Shown one piece after another: positions 11,938 to 23,689 of a DNA stretch of 64,000 nucleotides (the stretch's first letter is position 1; each line of letters starts with the position of its first letter). The position numbers and the translations under genes are program-made. The notes beneath the pieces were generated by a model. It had not been told where the DNA came from. It saw only the letters and a program-made list of their open reading frames with translations, and ran no database searches. The stretch spans positions 63,671,546-63,735,545 of the forward strand of contig CM071600.1 of assembly GCA_036435485.1 (NCBI GenBank). The letters are read 5' to 3'. The DNA is from Saposhnikovia divaricata. Its lineage: Eukaryota > Streptophyta > Magnoliopsida > Apiales > Apiaceae.

Positions 11938-14900
11938 TCATGTGGAAGCAAGACTGATGGCGAATGCCTCTCTATTCACCGTGACACTGTAGTAATGTTT
12001 TAATCTTTGACCGTTTACTTTGAACGACTTATCTGGAGATTCACTGAAAATTTCCACTGCACCATGTGGAAACACTGTCTTTACCTTGAAAGGACCAGAC
12101 CACCTTGATTTAAGCTTTCCCGGAAAGAGCTTGAGTCGGGAGTTAAAAAGAATTACCAGTTGGCCTGGTTCAAAAGTTTTGGGCACCAGCTTTCTGTCGT
12201 GCCACTTCTTCACTTTTTCCTTGTACATCTTCGAGTTTTCATAGGCTTGAAAACGGAATTCTTCCAATTCATTTATTTGCAACAAACGCTTCTCACCAGC
12301 TAATTTCATGTCGAAGTTCAGCTTCTGCAAGGCCCAGTATGCCTTATGCTCAAGCTCCGCTGGCAGATGACACGCTTTCCCATAGACAAGCTGAAACGGA
12401 GACATTCCCAATGGAGTTTTATACGCTGTCCTGTAAGCCCAGACGGCTTCATCTAATTTCATGGACCAATCCTTCCTTGAAGGATTCACTACCTTTTCCA
12501 AGATTCTTTTTATTTCTCGATTCGAAACCTCGGCTTGACCATTTGTCTGAGGATGATAAGTTGTTGCAACGCGGTGAGATACTCGATACTTGGTTAGTAG
12601 AGCCGTGAAATGGCGATTGCAAAAATGAGTTCCTTCATCACTGATAATAGCACGAGGGGTCCCAAAACGAGTGAAGATCTACTTGTGAAGGAAACTAAGC
12701 ACTACCTTAGGATCATTCGTTGGTATGGCCTTCACCTCAACCCATTTGGATACATAATCCACCGCCAACAGAATATACTGATTATTGCATGATGAAACAA
12801 AAGGTCCCATGAAATCGATGCCCCAAACATCAAAAATCTCCACTTCAAGCATATTATTTAGAGGCATCTCGTTTCTCCTAGAAATATTACCAACTCTTTG
12901 GCAACGATCATATCTCATCACGAACTGATGAGCATCTTTGAATAGAGTTGGCCAGAAAAATCCTGCCTAAAGCACTCGAGCAGCGGTCTTATCTCCACCA
13001 TAATGACCACCATAGATAGTGTCATGACAATCTCGTAAAATCCCCTCTGTCTCACTGTATGGAATACACCGTCTGAGAAGCTGATCTGGTCCTTGCTTGA
13101 ATAAGTAAGGTTCGTCCCAACAGTACCACTTCACATCATGAAGAAACTTCTTTTTCTGAGCGAAAGAGAGATCAGATGGGATGACATTGCTCACCAGATA
13201 ATTCACAAAGTCAGAAAACCAAGGTACTTCCCCTTGCACCTGAAACAACTGCTCATCCGGGAAGTGTTCATTGATTAGAGTTTCATTCTTTTTAGTTCCC
13301 TCGCCCCGCTCCAATCTTGAAAAATGATCAGCTACCTGATTTTCCGTCCCCTTGCGGTCCTTGATTTCAAGCTCAAACTCCTGAAGTAAGAGTACCCATC
13401 GAATCAGTTGGGGTTTAGCATCCTTTTTAGCGAGCAGATATCTGATGGCTGCGTGGTCTGTGTAGACTGTGACCTTTGCACCAAGCAAGTAAGATCTGAA
13501 TTTTTTGAAACCGTAGACAACTGCTAAAAGCTCTTTTTCAGTGGTGGTGTAATTCAGTTGGGCATCATTGAGGGTTTTACTAGCATAGTAAACCACATGA
13601 AACACATTCATCTTCCTTTGCCCTAACACCACGCCCACGGCGAAATCACTTACGTCACACATCATCTCGAAGGGCTCATTCCAGTTAGGAGCTGTAATGA
13701 CTGGAGTAGTTGTCAGCTTCTTTTTCAAATGCTCGAATGCCTTCAAACATTCATCAGTGAATTTAAAAGGAGTGTCCTTCTCTAGAAGACTGCAGAGTGG
13801 CTTTGTAATTTTAGAGAAGTCCTTTATAAAACGCCTATAGAAACCAGCATGTCCTAGAAAGCTGCGAACTCCTTTGACTGAGATAGGAGGAGGAAGTTTC
13901 TCAATTGTCTCCAGCTTGTCCTTTTCCACTTCTAAGCCCTTATTAGACACCTTGTGACCTAGAATGATGCCTTCCTGTACCATGAAGTGGCATTTCTCCC
14001 AATTGAGCACTAGATTTGTCTCGATACACCGCTTCAATACCAATCCTAGATTATGCAAACATTCGTCATAAGAAGACCCAAACATTGAGAAATCATCCAT
14101 GAAGACTTCCACATTAATTCCAATCATATCTGAAAAAATAGCCATCATGCACCTTTGAAACGTGGCTGGAGCACCATAAAAGAAACTCGTCGGAATGCAA
14201 AAGTTCCAAAGGGGCATGTAAAGGTAGTCTTCTCCTGATCTTCCGGAGCTATGGCAATCTGATTATAGCCCGAATACCCATCCAGCAAACAATAGTACTC
14301 GTGACCAGCTAGTCTGTCCAGCATCTGATCAATGAATGGTAGAGGGAAATGGTCCTTCCTAGTAGCCTTGTTCAGTTTCCTGTAGTCCATACAAACTCTC
14401 CAACCTGTGACTGTCCGAGTTGGAATAAGCTCATTCTTCTCATTGGCTACCACTGTCATACCCCCTTTCTTTGGTACACACTGGACTGGGCTCACCCAAG
14501 AACTATCCGAGATGGGATAGATGATGCCTGCATCTAGCCATTTGAGAATTTCCTTCTTGACAACTTCTTTCATTATGGGGTTTAGCCTCCTCTGATGTTC
14601 CACAGAAGGTTTGCTCCCTTCCTCCATCGGAATTTTGTGCATGCAGTAAGAGGGGCTGATTCCCTTAATGTCTGCTATGGTCCACCCTATGACTGACTTG
14701 AACTCTCTCAGAATCCGCAAGAGTTTTTCTTCCTCACTACCTGACAGGTTAGAAGCAATAATAACAGGTAATGTAGAAGCGTCACCTAAAAATGCATACC
14801 TTAAATGATCTGGCAGTGGTTTAAATTCAAGTTCAGGAGCTTCTTCAATAGATGGCTTTAGACGAATCTGTGATTTTTGAAGCTCAGCTAAGCCAAGAGA

Positions 14901-15038
14901 TTCCGGTAGAGCAGTAAACTTCCTTTGGTACGGGTTAGCATTCAACAGCTGCACACACTCTGCAATTTCTTCATCCTCAGAATCAGATTCCCCTTGTAAG
15001 GTACTTTCCAAGGCATCTGACTTCAACAACTGATTCAT
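11938..15038 (-). pseudogene. Ty3/gypsy pol (RT, RNase H, integrase), broken
   Basis: Minus-strand pol. RT motifs: KKGGMTVV, RVCMDYRKLN, FPLPFIDQML and FMDD (near 14095). RNase H: CDVSDFAVGVVLG near 13660, YTDHAAIRYL near 13450, VADHFSRLERG. Integrase: CQRVGNISRR zinc-type segment near 12905, FDVWGIDFMGP, then HPQTNGQAEVSNRE near 12530. The end matches the plus-strand element (FNSRLKLFPGKLKSRW). No chromodomain is seen. Lesions: a frameshift near 14165-14185 that removes the segment between RR and GAPATFQRC, a TAG at 12967-12969, and a TAG at 12679-12681. Everything upstream (gag, protease) is absent. Confidence 0.88.
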
Positions 15039-16252
15039 TTCCTCATGTTGTAAAATGATTGAATAAAATGGTTGGGAAAAGGGGTTTATTTATAGGAGGA
15101 GTTGGGTGGAAGGAAGGGTGAGGATTGAAGGAAAAAGGAGTGGTTGAGATGAAAAGCACTTGGATTGATGAGGTGCAAAGTGGTTTTGTGTTTGTTGGGA
15201 GTGCTATTGTGTTTCTTTGCAAGTGGGGGTGGTTTACTACATTAATATTCCAGCTGGTCTTATCCCCTTAATATATTGTATCGGACTCGTATCAATTAAC
15301 GAACAAATACGTAACATATTTCGTTAATTAAATACCCGAAAAATATGAAAATTCCCAATAAATAATCCTAAAATTATGGAGCACTTAGGAATATCATAAA
15401 ATGAAATTCTGGAAGTTTTGGTCAAATAAAGTCAACGTTGACTTAGTCAAACATGGTCAACTGTGGACCCACTGCCTCAATTTTCGTGCCCGGACCAAAA
15501 TTCTCAGAAAATTACAAAAATTTTACCATGCATAGAAAATAACATTTAAGTGACCCATCTCAAGTTTCAAGTCATTCTAGCAAGTGGAAGTATTTTATTT
15601 GGATTTAATACGATTAAATCAAGTTTCGGTTCCGAATAAAATACGATTGGTCTTTCTATGAAATAGATGCATCTTTTGACCAATGTTTTGACTAGAATAA
15701 ATATTTAGAACATATTTCCTAATATATAAAATATATTGAGAGTGTAGGAAATATTTTGAGTATTAAAAATAATTTTCTCCGAAAATAGAATAAATTTACG
15801 AAGTGGGAGAAAAATTATTTTAAATATTTCTGGCACGAGATAACAATGAATATTAATATTCTACCACTGAATATTAATATTCTTGAGGATAAAAGTATTT
15901 TGAGTGCTAAGGCGGAATATTTTTGAATAAAAACTGATCGTTTTTAAATATAGCACGAGTTCTCTAAAGAATATTAATCCTCGAATATTCTTTGTTCGAG
16001 CATGTCGCCTTATCAATTTTGGAACGGAGATCTAAAAAATATCAAATATCAATATTTCTTTTTCGATCTTATTGCCTTGGTGTAGAGATATATTCCATAA
16101 AAATATAATTTAATTTTTCGCAATAATGGAATATCTCTTATAAGTAAAAAGATAGATTTTGCTAGAATTGACTTTTGACTTTTGACGGAATCAATTAAAT
16201 TAATGACCTAGTGGAGAGGATAACTAAGTGTGATTAAATTTTATGTTTAAAT
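15039..16252. other. Non-coding, AT-rich; TATA-like motif behind truncated pol
   Basis: No gene seen. On the minus strand a CTATAAATA sequence near 15085-15093 lies about 65 bases upstream of the first ATG of the pol fragment, which resembles a core promoter. Further right is a GTCAACGTTGACTT region near 15430 and AT-rich DNA with small inverted repeats such as GAATATTAATATTC near 15850-15880. The origin is unknown. Confidence 0.5.
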
Positions 16253-16978
16253 TGTTAGGTTAGGGGACTTACACAATTCGAGATTCACAATCACCAATAC
16301 AGAGCACACACATAACCAATCGATAAGTTGACAAGATCTACCAAAGCACAAAATAAGAACACACAAATACTTGACGTGGAAACACCCACGTCCCAAACTT
16401 GTATTATTAATCTTAACAATATCAATAATACATCAAGACAATAACACCTTAACGGTGTCCCAACCCGATACTTGAGCCAACAATGCTCAAGCATCCCCAA
16501 ACAATACTTAAGACTACATCTCTTAAGCTTTCACCTCCCCATAGATAAATACGATATGACTATGTATATATAGCCATCACAAACTTAGCCACCAAGATAT
16601 CCTTTTCATACTTGGTTTCCAATTACAATCCTTATCATACTTGGTATCTAAATATACCATCTATAATAATTATCTAAACATATAATTATTACCTAATCCA
16701 TATATGTTTTGGATCACCAAAACCCATACTATTCGTATTGGGTTTAAACCCAACATAAATCATACAAATACCAAAATAAATAATATATCGAAGATATCCT
16801 TTCATCCCCTCTAACCACCTTTACTTGGAGAGGAAGCTAGAGCTTCTTTTACATCTTTGGGCTTCAAGGCCCATTAAATAAATAGAGTACATTGGGCCTA
16901 ACTACAAGCTAAGTCTAATTGGGCCTAAATACAATTTATTAAAATATCTATTTTCAAGCTAATTACCATGGCCCAACA
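16253..16978 (-). repeat. Probable solo LTR (726 bp)
   Basis: On the plus strand it begins TGTTAGGTTAGGGG and ends ATGGCCCAACA. On the minus strand it therefore opens TGTTGGGCC and closes CCTAACA, with LTR-like terminal inverted repeats. It has no coding capacity. The 5-bp flanks differ (TAAAT versus GTGGC), so no target duplication is left. The MLN51 pseudogene starts exactly at its right edge, which suggests recombination with loss of the gene's 5' part. Confidence 0.5.
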
Positions 16979-18460
16979 GTGGCCATGCCAACAGATACCA
17001 CAATCAACAATAAGAATAATGCACTTGACAAGCAAAGTAATGCAGTTAACTATCAGAAAAACACACCCAAGGGTGAGAAGGGCAGAGGCCCCAGAAGGTA
17101 TCAGCCTACATGGAAGAAACATGAGTCTCCAGCAGAATATAAATAGTTGAGTGTAAGACCTGTGTTTTTTTTTTTAGATTTTTTCCTTTTTCTTCAGGAT
17201 CTGCTGAATATTTTCTTTTTCATTTATCGTTTTTTAGACATGGGAAGTCATCAGAGACAAGTTCACATGTGAATTCAGGGAGAACATCTGGATATACATC
17301 AAGTGCAGATAATAATGATTCTGTGCCAGCTACGAAACATGTGTTTTCAAGCTTGAATTCAGCTTCTCCTCCATTTTATCCCTCCGCCTCTCCCAATGTA
17401 GAAATTAGTTTTGGACAGAAAATTGACAAAAAATCTGCACCACCCCGCCAGAACCAACAATCATCTGTTGGAGATGGAAGTTTCCCAGTGTCCCAGTCTA
17501 ACACGATGCAGGGGAAGAATGTAGCGGATTCTGTTGGCGTGAACAAGCTTTATATTAATGTTTCACGTTCCTACTCTAATAAGTCTTCAATCAACTCGCA
17601 GTTGCAAGATTCTGAGTTGTCATCAATTAGTCTGTCTCAATCACTTCAATCTGGGGTTCAGGGAAGAGATCAAGCTCGCATAGGGCGGATGTCTTACCAA
17701 CCAAATGCTACTCACAACAAAGTTAAAGGAGCCTCTGCTTCATTCCATTCCAACATAGTAACGTCCAGCGAATCCCTGTTTAAACTCAAGATCAAATTGC
17801 CCTGCAAGCTTCTAACCAGCAGTTTGAGCACTGCCCTGCTGGTGGAAATCAAACTTCTTATTCAACTGAACTCGAGGAAAATGATTCTCTGCTAGAATCA
17901 AGTAAATCAGGAACTGCATTGGTTGGAAAAGGTAAAGGCGGCATTAAAGGTCATAGAAGGGACAACTTTCTGTATGGTGGGGTTCACGTTATGGGAGCCT
18001 CTAGAAACATTGGCAGTGCTACCAGTGATCAAAATTTCTCTAAAACTCCAATTTTTTTACCAGGTAATACTACATGTCTTGAGTGCATAATACATATGCT
18101 TTGTTTTATTGATCCCAATAATTTGGTGGATATCATAAGTATTGGTGATTTTTTTTTATAGCTGTTCTCTTAAAATTTATTAGTTACTCGGTTGTGGTGA
18201 ATTTCATGAAGTTATGCAATTTGGAGTCCAACATCGTGGCGGGATGGGAGTTCCTGCTGTTGGTATGGCCTTCCCTGGATATGTTGGCAATACGGGGTCA
18301 GGAAAATCTTAGATGACCTGGTATGTTAAATTGTATATAGCTTCATTGTTATAAAACAAGCACATGATACTTGGCTTCTGCATAGATGTAAGCTAATGGT
18401 TATTCAATATTTAGATAATCCGTCGAAATATGAAAGATTTCACGGATTGTTCTTTAGTAG

Positions 18461-18857
18461 TGTTGAAACAAATAAATAACTGAATCATAATAACAAGAAC
18501 AATAATGAAATAATCAAGAGGAAAACTGATATGTACAAGACCCAATTACTCTAAAGTCTACATTGTATTATGCTTCTGGCTTAATGATACACTGAATGCA
18601 AATGATTACATTGTTTAAATAGAAAAAAAAACTAACCATTACAAACTAAGGATAAGAACGATGATTTGATATCATCTTATCTTATTCTTGCTGCTCAAGA
18701 TAATCTTATCTTATCTTATCTCTTATCATCTTATCTTTTATCTCTTAATTACGATTGACCAAATCATGTTGACATTTCAACACTTTATTTCCATAACCGA
18801 ACTTGTTTCCTGATTTTCCTCCACGTTAATCTACAAGTTTAGATTAATTTTCCAACA
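18461..18857 (-). repeat. TRIM LTR (3' LTR on minus strand)
   Basis: 397 bp. On the plus strand it begins TGTTGAAA and ends CCAACA. It contains runs of TTATC units near 18678-18745. Its partner is 19418-19814. Confidence 0.9.
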
Positions 18858-18897
18858 ATCTCTCCCTTAATCTAAACTTGCATCGTGCAATCCTTCT

Positions 18898-19110
18898 AGC
18901 CCGTATGACTTTTAAACTGAGCCCGTCTGGCTAATTAAACTGAGCCCGTATGGCTATTGAACTTCTCTGCCCGTATGGCACTTCAACTTGTTCGCCCGTC
19001 TGGCACTTTTCGTGTTTGCCCATCTGGCAATCAACTTTGCCCATATGGAAATCAGCCCGTATGGCTTTCATCTTGTCCGTCTGACACTACTAACTTGCCC
19101 GTATCTCATT
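18898..19110 (-). repeat. Array of GCCCGTATGGC-like words inside TRIM
   Basis: About ten copies of an 11-base word (GCCCGTATGGC, GCCCGTCTGGC and close variants such as GCCCATCTGGC and GTCCGTCTGAC), spaced by roughly 15-25 bases of unrelated sequence. In the element's own sense the word reads GCCATACGGGC. They occupy about a third of the interior and encode nothing convincing. Confidence 0.85.
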
Positions 19111-19405
19111 TTCTGCCTTCAGTTAACTTCTCCGGCATCGCCTCGTCTTTCTCGGTAGCCCCATACTACACATGCATCCCATACTACACATGCAGATCTG
19201 CCACCATCCTTCTGCAACGCCTACCTGAAACTACCTCCTTCCAACAATCTGCACACCATCTGCTGCAACAAAAAAAACTAGTTCCTCTTCTTCAATAACA
19301 AAATCATTCTTCTTCCTGCTCCTCTTGCTGAGGAATCCGCCTGTGGCCTTCTCAGCTCCTGAAGCTTCTTGTTTGAAATCATTTGCTACATCCCAAGGAA
19401 CGCCC

Positions 19406-19417
19406 GCTCTGATACCA
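19406..19417 (-). other. TRIM primer binding site
   Basis: Minus strand TGGTATCAGAGC, complementary to the 3' end of initiator tRNA-Met, directly abutting the LTR at 19418. Confidence 0.9.
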
Positions 19418-19814
19418 TGTTGAAATTAAACAAATAACTGAATCATAATAACAAGAACAATAATGAAATAAGCAAGAGGAAAACTGATATGTACAAGACC
19501 CAAATACTCTAAAGTCTACATTGTATTATGCTTCTGGCTTAATGATACACTGAATGAAAATGATTACATTGTTTAAATAGAAAAAAAACTAACCATTACA
19601 AACTAAGGATAAGAACGATGATTTGATATCATCTTATCTTATTCTTGCTGCTCAAGATAATCTTATCTTATCTTATCTCTTATCATCTTATCTTTTATCT
19701 CTTAATTACGATTGACCAAATCATGTTGACATTTCAACACTTTATTTCCATAACCGAACTTGTTTCCTGATTTTCCTCCACGTTAATCTACAAGTTTAGA
19801 TTAATTTTCCAACA
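19418..19814 (-). repeat. TRIM LTR (5' LTR on minus strand)
   Basis: 397 bp, same length as 18461-18857 and nearly identical. It is followed by the AGTAG target duplication. Confidence 0.9.
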
Positions 19815-20903
19815 AGTAGTACATCATAATTTAATTTGGCTTCTCTGAGCAAAAAGAAATTAAAATGTTATCTGACTGCCATAAATGTTTTCCAAAAGAA
19901 AATTTTGCCTACCTCTTACAATTCACAATTGCCTTTTCTGTTGAAATCTCTCTTATTCTGCAGTGGTGATCTTGTGTTTTGCCTTAATTTTCATCTGAAA
20001 ATGAAATTATAAATAAAAATTTGTAATTTGTAGGTTACCAATTTTGGCAGGGGCTGCAGGAGCTATGGGGGCAAGTTATTGCAATCCATATCTTTCTGTT
20101 GACAGTGCTTATCATGCTCGTTCATCAGGCCAAGCTCCTCCTGTGGCAGCTGCTTTGAGGTCAATGCTGTGGTTAATGGTGTACACCTTAGATTCCTTCT
20201 TAAGAAGAACATTACTGGCTTAATCAGAGACGAAGAGAGTGCAATGTTAGATTAATGTCCTGTGGTTATGTGTAGGCTTGAATGCCATAAATCTCAGTAA
20301 CTTGACCTCTCAGGATAGCTTCATGCATTGGTTACTGATCATCTTGAACTGGAATTAATCCTGCGGAGATACAAACCAATTTGAGTCTATTTAGATTCCA
20401 AATTTGACTGCTTCTTTAGTATTAACAATCACAGCTGCTGTTGTATTTGTTGTTAATACTGGTTCATATTGCTATCTAGAGTCCTGTTTTGTCATTTTAT
20501 CTTTTTAGGTTTCTTGCCAATTTATATTTGATCAATTTGGTGGAGCTATGTTAACTTTTCTTTTTCTAAATTATCAATTAATTGTAGAAAGAACAATATG
20601 CTTAAGCCTGGTAATGAATTGAAGCCTTCTCAGAGACCTGGTAAGTGTCCATCTAGACTAAATGTTGAGTCATTATAGTATGCATAGACATCATTAATGA
20701 TGTACTATAACGTCTTCTTATCTGTAGAGCTTGCAAGTGATGAGTTCGGGCAACGGCAAAACAAAGCCCGAAGGCAAGTTCACATTTATGATTTTGTTGT
20801 CCGTTATCCACTTTTGCTTTCTGTTGTTTCTCTCAGCTGAAGAATATTTTTTAATTAGTTGTTGGATTTATATAGATATACAGAGATGGAATTTGACCAG
20901 TAA

Positions 20904-21352
20904 AACAATGATGAAATTTAAGCTGGTATAGATTATTCAAATTTTCAGTTTTCATTTTTGCTTCTGGTTTCTTGTGGCTTGCAGCTTGGCTTTGTACTTC
21001 ATGTATAGTTGGCCAGTTTCCATGGTTGTCTACTCAAATCATGTGGAAGATAAGTTGTTGCTTGCATAGTTCGTTTTCTTTATCTTTTTTCTTTGACAAA
21101 ATTCCCTATCCGGGAAACTACCGCTTTATAAATAAGGGTACGACTGCTTACAACATGAAGTTATCTTAGTACCAATAATAGTTACAAAAGATGTGGTAGA
21201 AATGAATGATTTTATTGGTTAATATTGATGTGAATGCAAGGGATTCATTGTATTTAATTGAGTTATAAGCTATAACCAATTAGATTAAAACACGTGTCAT
21301 TTTCTAAAAAATTTTGTACCCAATCTGGTACTTCTAGTAGGTACCTCTAGTA
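20904..21352. other. 3' flank of MLN51 remnant, no gene seen
   Basis: AT-rich DNA after the conserved stop codon, probably old 3' UTR and intergenic sequence. No coding region or known repeat boundary was recognised. Confidence 0.5.
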
Positions 21353-22652
21353 TCTATATCTATATATATTATAACGCCTGGAGATCGGAAATGCACCAGA
21401 ACAGTTCAAGGTATTTTTCTTGAATTTTCATTTTTTTGGTTTTTTTATTAAAATTCTTTTCTTGTATTAAATAGCTATTCATAACAATTTAATTAGTCAT
21501 TAATTACACTCATTAAACATATATTAAATTTACTCTATTTATTTGTTTAAAAATTAGCAAATTAGTTGAACATTATAGTTATTATTTCAATATTAAATAT
21601 TAATTATATATAGTTATGTTTATTTTTAGGTAAAATGACGACTAACAATTGTTTATATTGCGTTATTTTTTGTTCCCTATTCAAGATCGCTATAATTTCT
21701 TTTCAGATGATTATAGGGTAGACGACCTTAACTTCTCAAGCTATTTTTATTATCAATAATTGTGAAAGTCGTAATAAATTATGGAAGTACAAGATATTTA
21801 CTTAATATCTGGAATTGTATGCAAACAATACAGACATATTTTTAATTTTGCACATGAATAAATAATACATGAGTTATGATCAAATTGATTAAATTTAACA
21901 AATCCAGCCATTTATCGGAAGATAAAATTGATAAAAAAAACTATACACCCATTGTTTCGTTATATTGTGTCGAAATAAATTTTTATTGTTATTAAACAAA
22001 TTCTTACAATATTATTGAATATGTATATTATGAGAGGGGTGTCAGCTTTAAAAAGCGTTATTAACCTTAACCTCTCAAACAATCGTTATTATCAATGATT
22101 GTGGAGTCGTAGTAAATTAAGGAAGTACACGGATCTTTACTTAATATCTGAAATTTGTAAACAAATCATGCACATGAATAAATTACACATGAGTTATGAC
22201 TAAACTAATTAATTGAACAAACCCAACCATTTTATCGGAAGATTAAATTGATAAAAATTTATACACCCATTGTGTTAAAACAAATTAATATTCAAATTAA
22301 ATAAATTCTTACACTATTATTGAACATGTATATTATGAGAGGGGTTTCGACTTTAAAAAGCATTATTAAGTTGTAGTCAACATTTGTAACTTTTGATCGT
22401 AAATATTACGTTTATATTGTAATTTTTATTTTTATATGTTTGTGATTTTTTTTAAGATTATCAAAATTTTGTATATAATGAGAGTATTTTTCCAATTAAT
22501 AATTCATGTAAATTATTTTTAAATTAATTTTTTTTATAGAAAATTCATAAGAGACCAATCAAATTTTAAAAATAATAAAAATTAATTTATCTATTAGAGT
22601 ACTTTTATATAAAAATTTATAAACCGCGCGAAGCGCGAATAAGTTGGCTAGT
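21353..22652 (+). mobile_element. Non-autonomous Helitron (1300 bp)
   Basis: Starts TCTATATCTATATA after an A. Ends with hairpin CGCGC-GAA-GCGCG (22625-22637), a 10-base spacer and CTAGT, followed by T. That is the expected 5' TC, 3' hairpin plus CTRRT and A/T insertion site. There is no Rep/helicase coding. The interior includes two diverged tandem units of about 340 bp (about 21720-22050 and 22055-22380). Confidence 0.8.
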
Positions 22653-22660
22653 TTTACTTT

Positions 22661-23242
22661 AAATTTAAATCTTTGTATTTGATATCTATTCGTTGGGTAT
22701 GCAGTAATACCGTTTCTAATATTGTCCTATCTTAAGGTAACTGGAATTTTAGGGTGTTGCTAAATGCAATTCAATTTTACTAAATGCAGTTTATTGATAT
22801 TATATTTACGCCCTTAGCAGTATTAAATGTGCCAGGCCTATTAATATTGCTGATTAGGTTTTGGTTAACGTTGGTTATATTAAATGCATTATTAAATTCA
22901 TCAATACTTGCTAGTTTTATACAATTCACCAAATATTTGTAAATATTATTCATTTAAATTTGATTATTTTTTAAAATCATAGTTTTTTTAAATATATTAT
23001 TTATTTTAAAAATATGTATTCGACAATTATTATTTCGTTTCATGTTATTGTTATATTATTATTAAATTTACTTTATTATACTATATTTAAATGTATTAAA
23101 CCAGCTTTTTTATAATAATTATATTTTTTATTTTTAAATTTTTTGTGAAATTTACGGACGAAAATACAAAGTCATGCCAAATAATTCTTTTAATCCAGTT
23201 TCATATATATGAATATAATTTGATAACTAATACCTTTATTAC
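22661..23242. other. AT-rich non-coding DNA, copy 2
   Basis: Counterpart of 1-582. No gene seen. Confidence 0.7.
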
Positions 23243-23689
23243 TTTTTTTTTTGAAACGCAGCAAAGTTATTATTTCAGAAAGGCCAGCCATTATGTAAAT
23301 GCACTGAACCAAAGCATACATGGGAGACTCCTTTAAATATAAGTCATACTTAACCACAATATGACCCAAAAGTCATTATATGTCTTAAAATATAATACAT
23401 TAGTAGCCCACCAGTTGAAATTCCCACCGACACAAACAACCTACTTATATCATTTCTTGTGCTAACATAGAAGCAGTTCAACACCTTCATTGCCCTGCAA
23501 TTCAGATTCTGGATTACCTAGAACAACCTCTGCTTCTTCGTGAACCTCCTACTCCACATTTACCTTCAGGTCCAGTTATTGGACAGCGACATCCAGAGTA
23601 TTTTCATTGGCATCGATGCGCCTCGATTCGAAAAATATTTCCACTAGACTCAAGAATTTCACACACTACAGCAACCAACTTCAACTAGA

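Larger units (their letters stand above)
8809..15038 (-). mobile_element. Athila-like Ty3/gypsy element internal region, degraded
   Basis: Minus-strand element with pol (11938-15038), a third ORF (10104-11306), a long 3' spacer and a polypurine tract. Gag and protease are missing upstream of pol, and no second LTR is seen to the right, so the element is truncated at its 5' side. Pol carries one frameshift and two stop codons, so it is not autonomous. Confidence 0.88.
18461..19814 (-). mobile_element. TRIM-type LTR element, 1354 bp, in MLN51 intron
   Basis: Two 397-bp direct repeats flank a 560-bp interior. The target duplication AGTAG is at 18456-18460 and 19815-19819. The minus-strand orientation follows from a perfect tRNA-iMet-type primer site (TGGTATCAGAGC, 19406-19417 complement) touching the right LTR, and a purine-rich TTAAGGGAGAGAT tract beside the left LTR. 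No gag or pol is present. The LTRs have equal length and differ at only a handful of bases, so the insertion is fairly young. Confidence 0.93.
16979..20903 (+). pseudogene. MLN51/CASC3 (Barentsz)-like gene, 5'-truncated pseudogene
   Basis: Remnant of a plant homolog of MLN51/CASC3, an exon junction complex component that binds eIF4A3. Recognisable exons in order: 16979-~17147 (GRGPRRYQPTWKK); 17238-18063 (HVFSSLNSASPPFYP, then ALVGKGKGG and FLYGGVHVMGAS); 18212-18320 (MQFGVQHRGGMGVPAVGM); 20034-20159 (LPILAGAAGAMGASYCNPYL); 20588-20640 (NNMLKPGNELKPSQRP); 20728-20773 (DEFGQRQNKARR); 20876-20903 (YTEMEFDQ then stop). The N-terminal eIF4A3-binding region is missing. Damage: in-frame TAG at the end of the first exon, a frameshift near 17750 followed by an in-frame TAA, and a TAG at 18310-18312. 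The 18321-20033 intron holds a TRIM. The family call rests on remembered C-terminal motifs. Confidence 0.82.

Noticed and set aside
16253..16978. Intact solo LTR with target duplication
   Set aside because: The 5-bp flanks TAAAT and GTGGC differ, so only a probable LTR was reported, without a duplication claim.
18898..19110. CRISPR-like reading of the short repeat array
   Set aside because: Plant nuclear DNA, 11-base words, irregular spacers and no cas genes.
18957..19298. 113-codon frame inside the TRIM
   Set aside because: Produced by the GCCCGTATGGC word array. Repetitive and without a domain.
1..22660. A 22.66-kb tandem duplication of the whole interval
   Set aside because: Sequence after 31456 does not match 8809 onward, and the region left of base 1 is not visible, so only the 8.8-kb repeat can be claimed.
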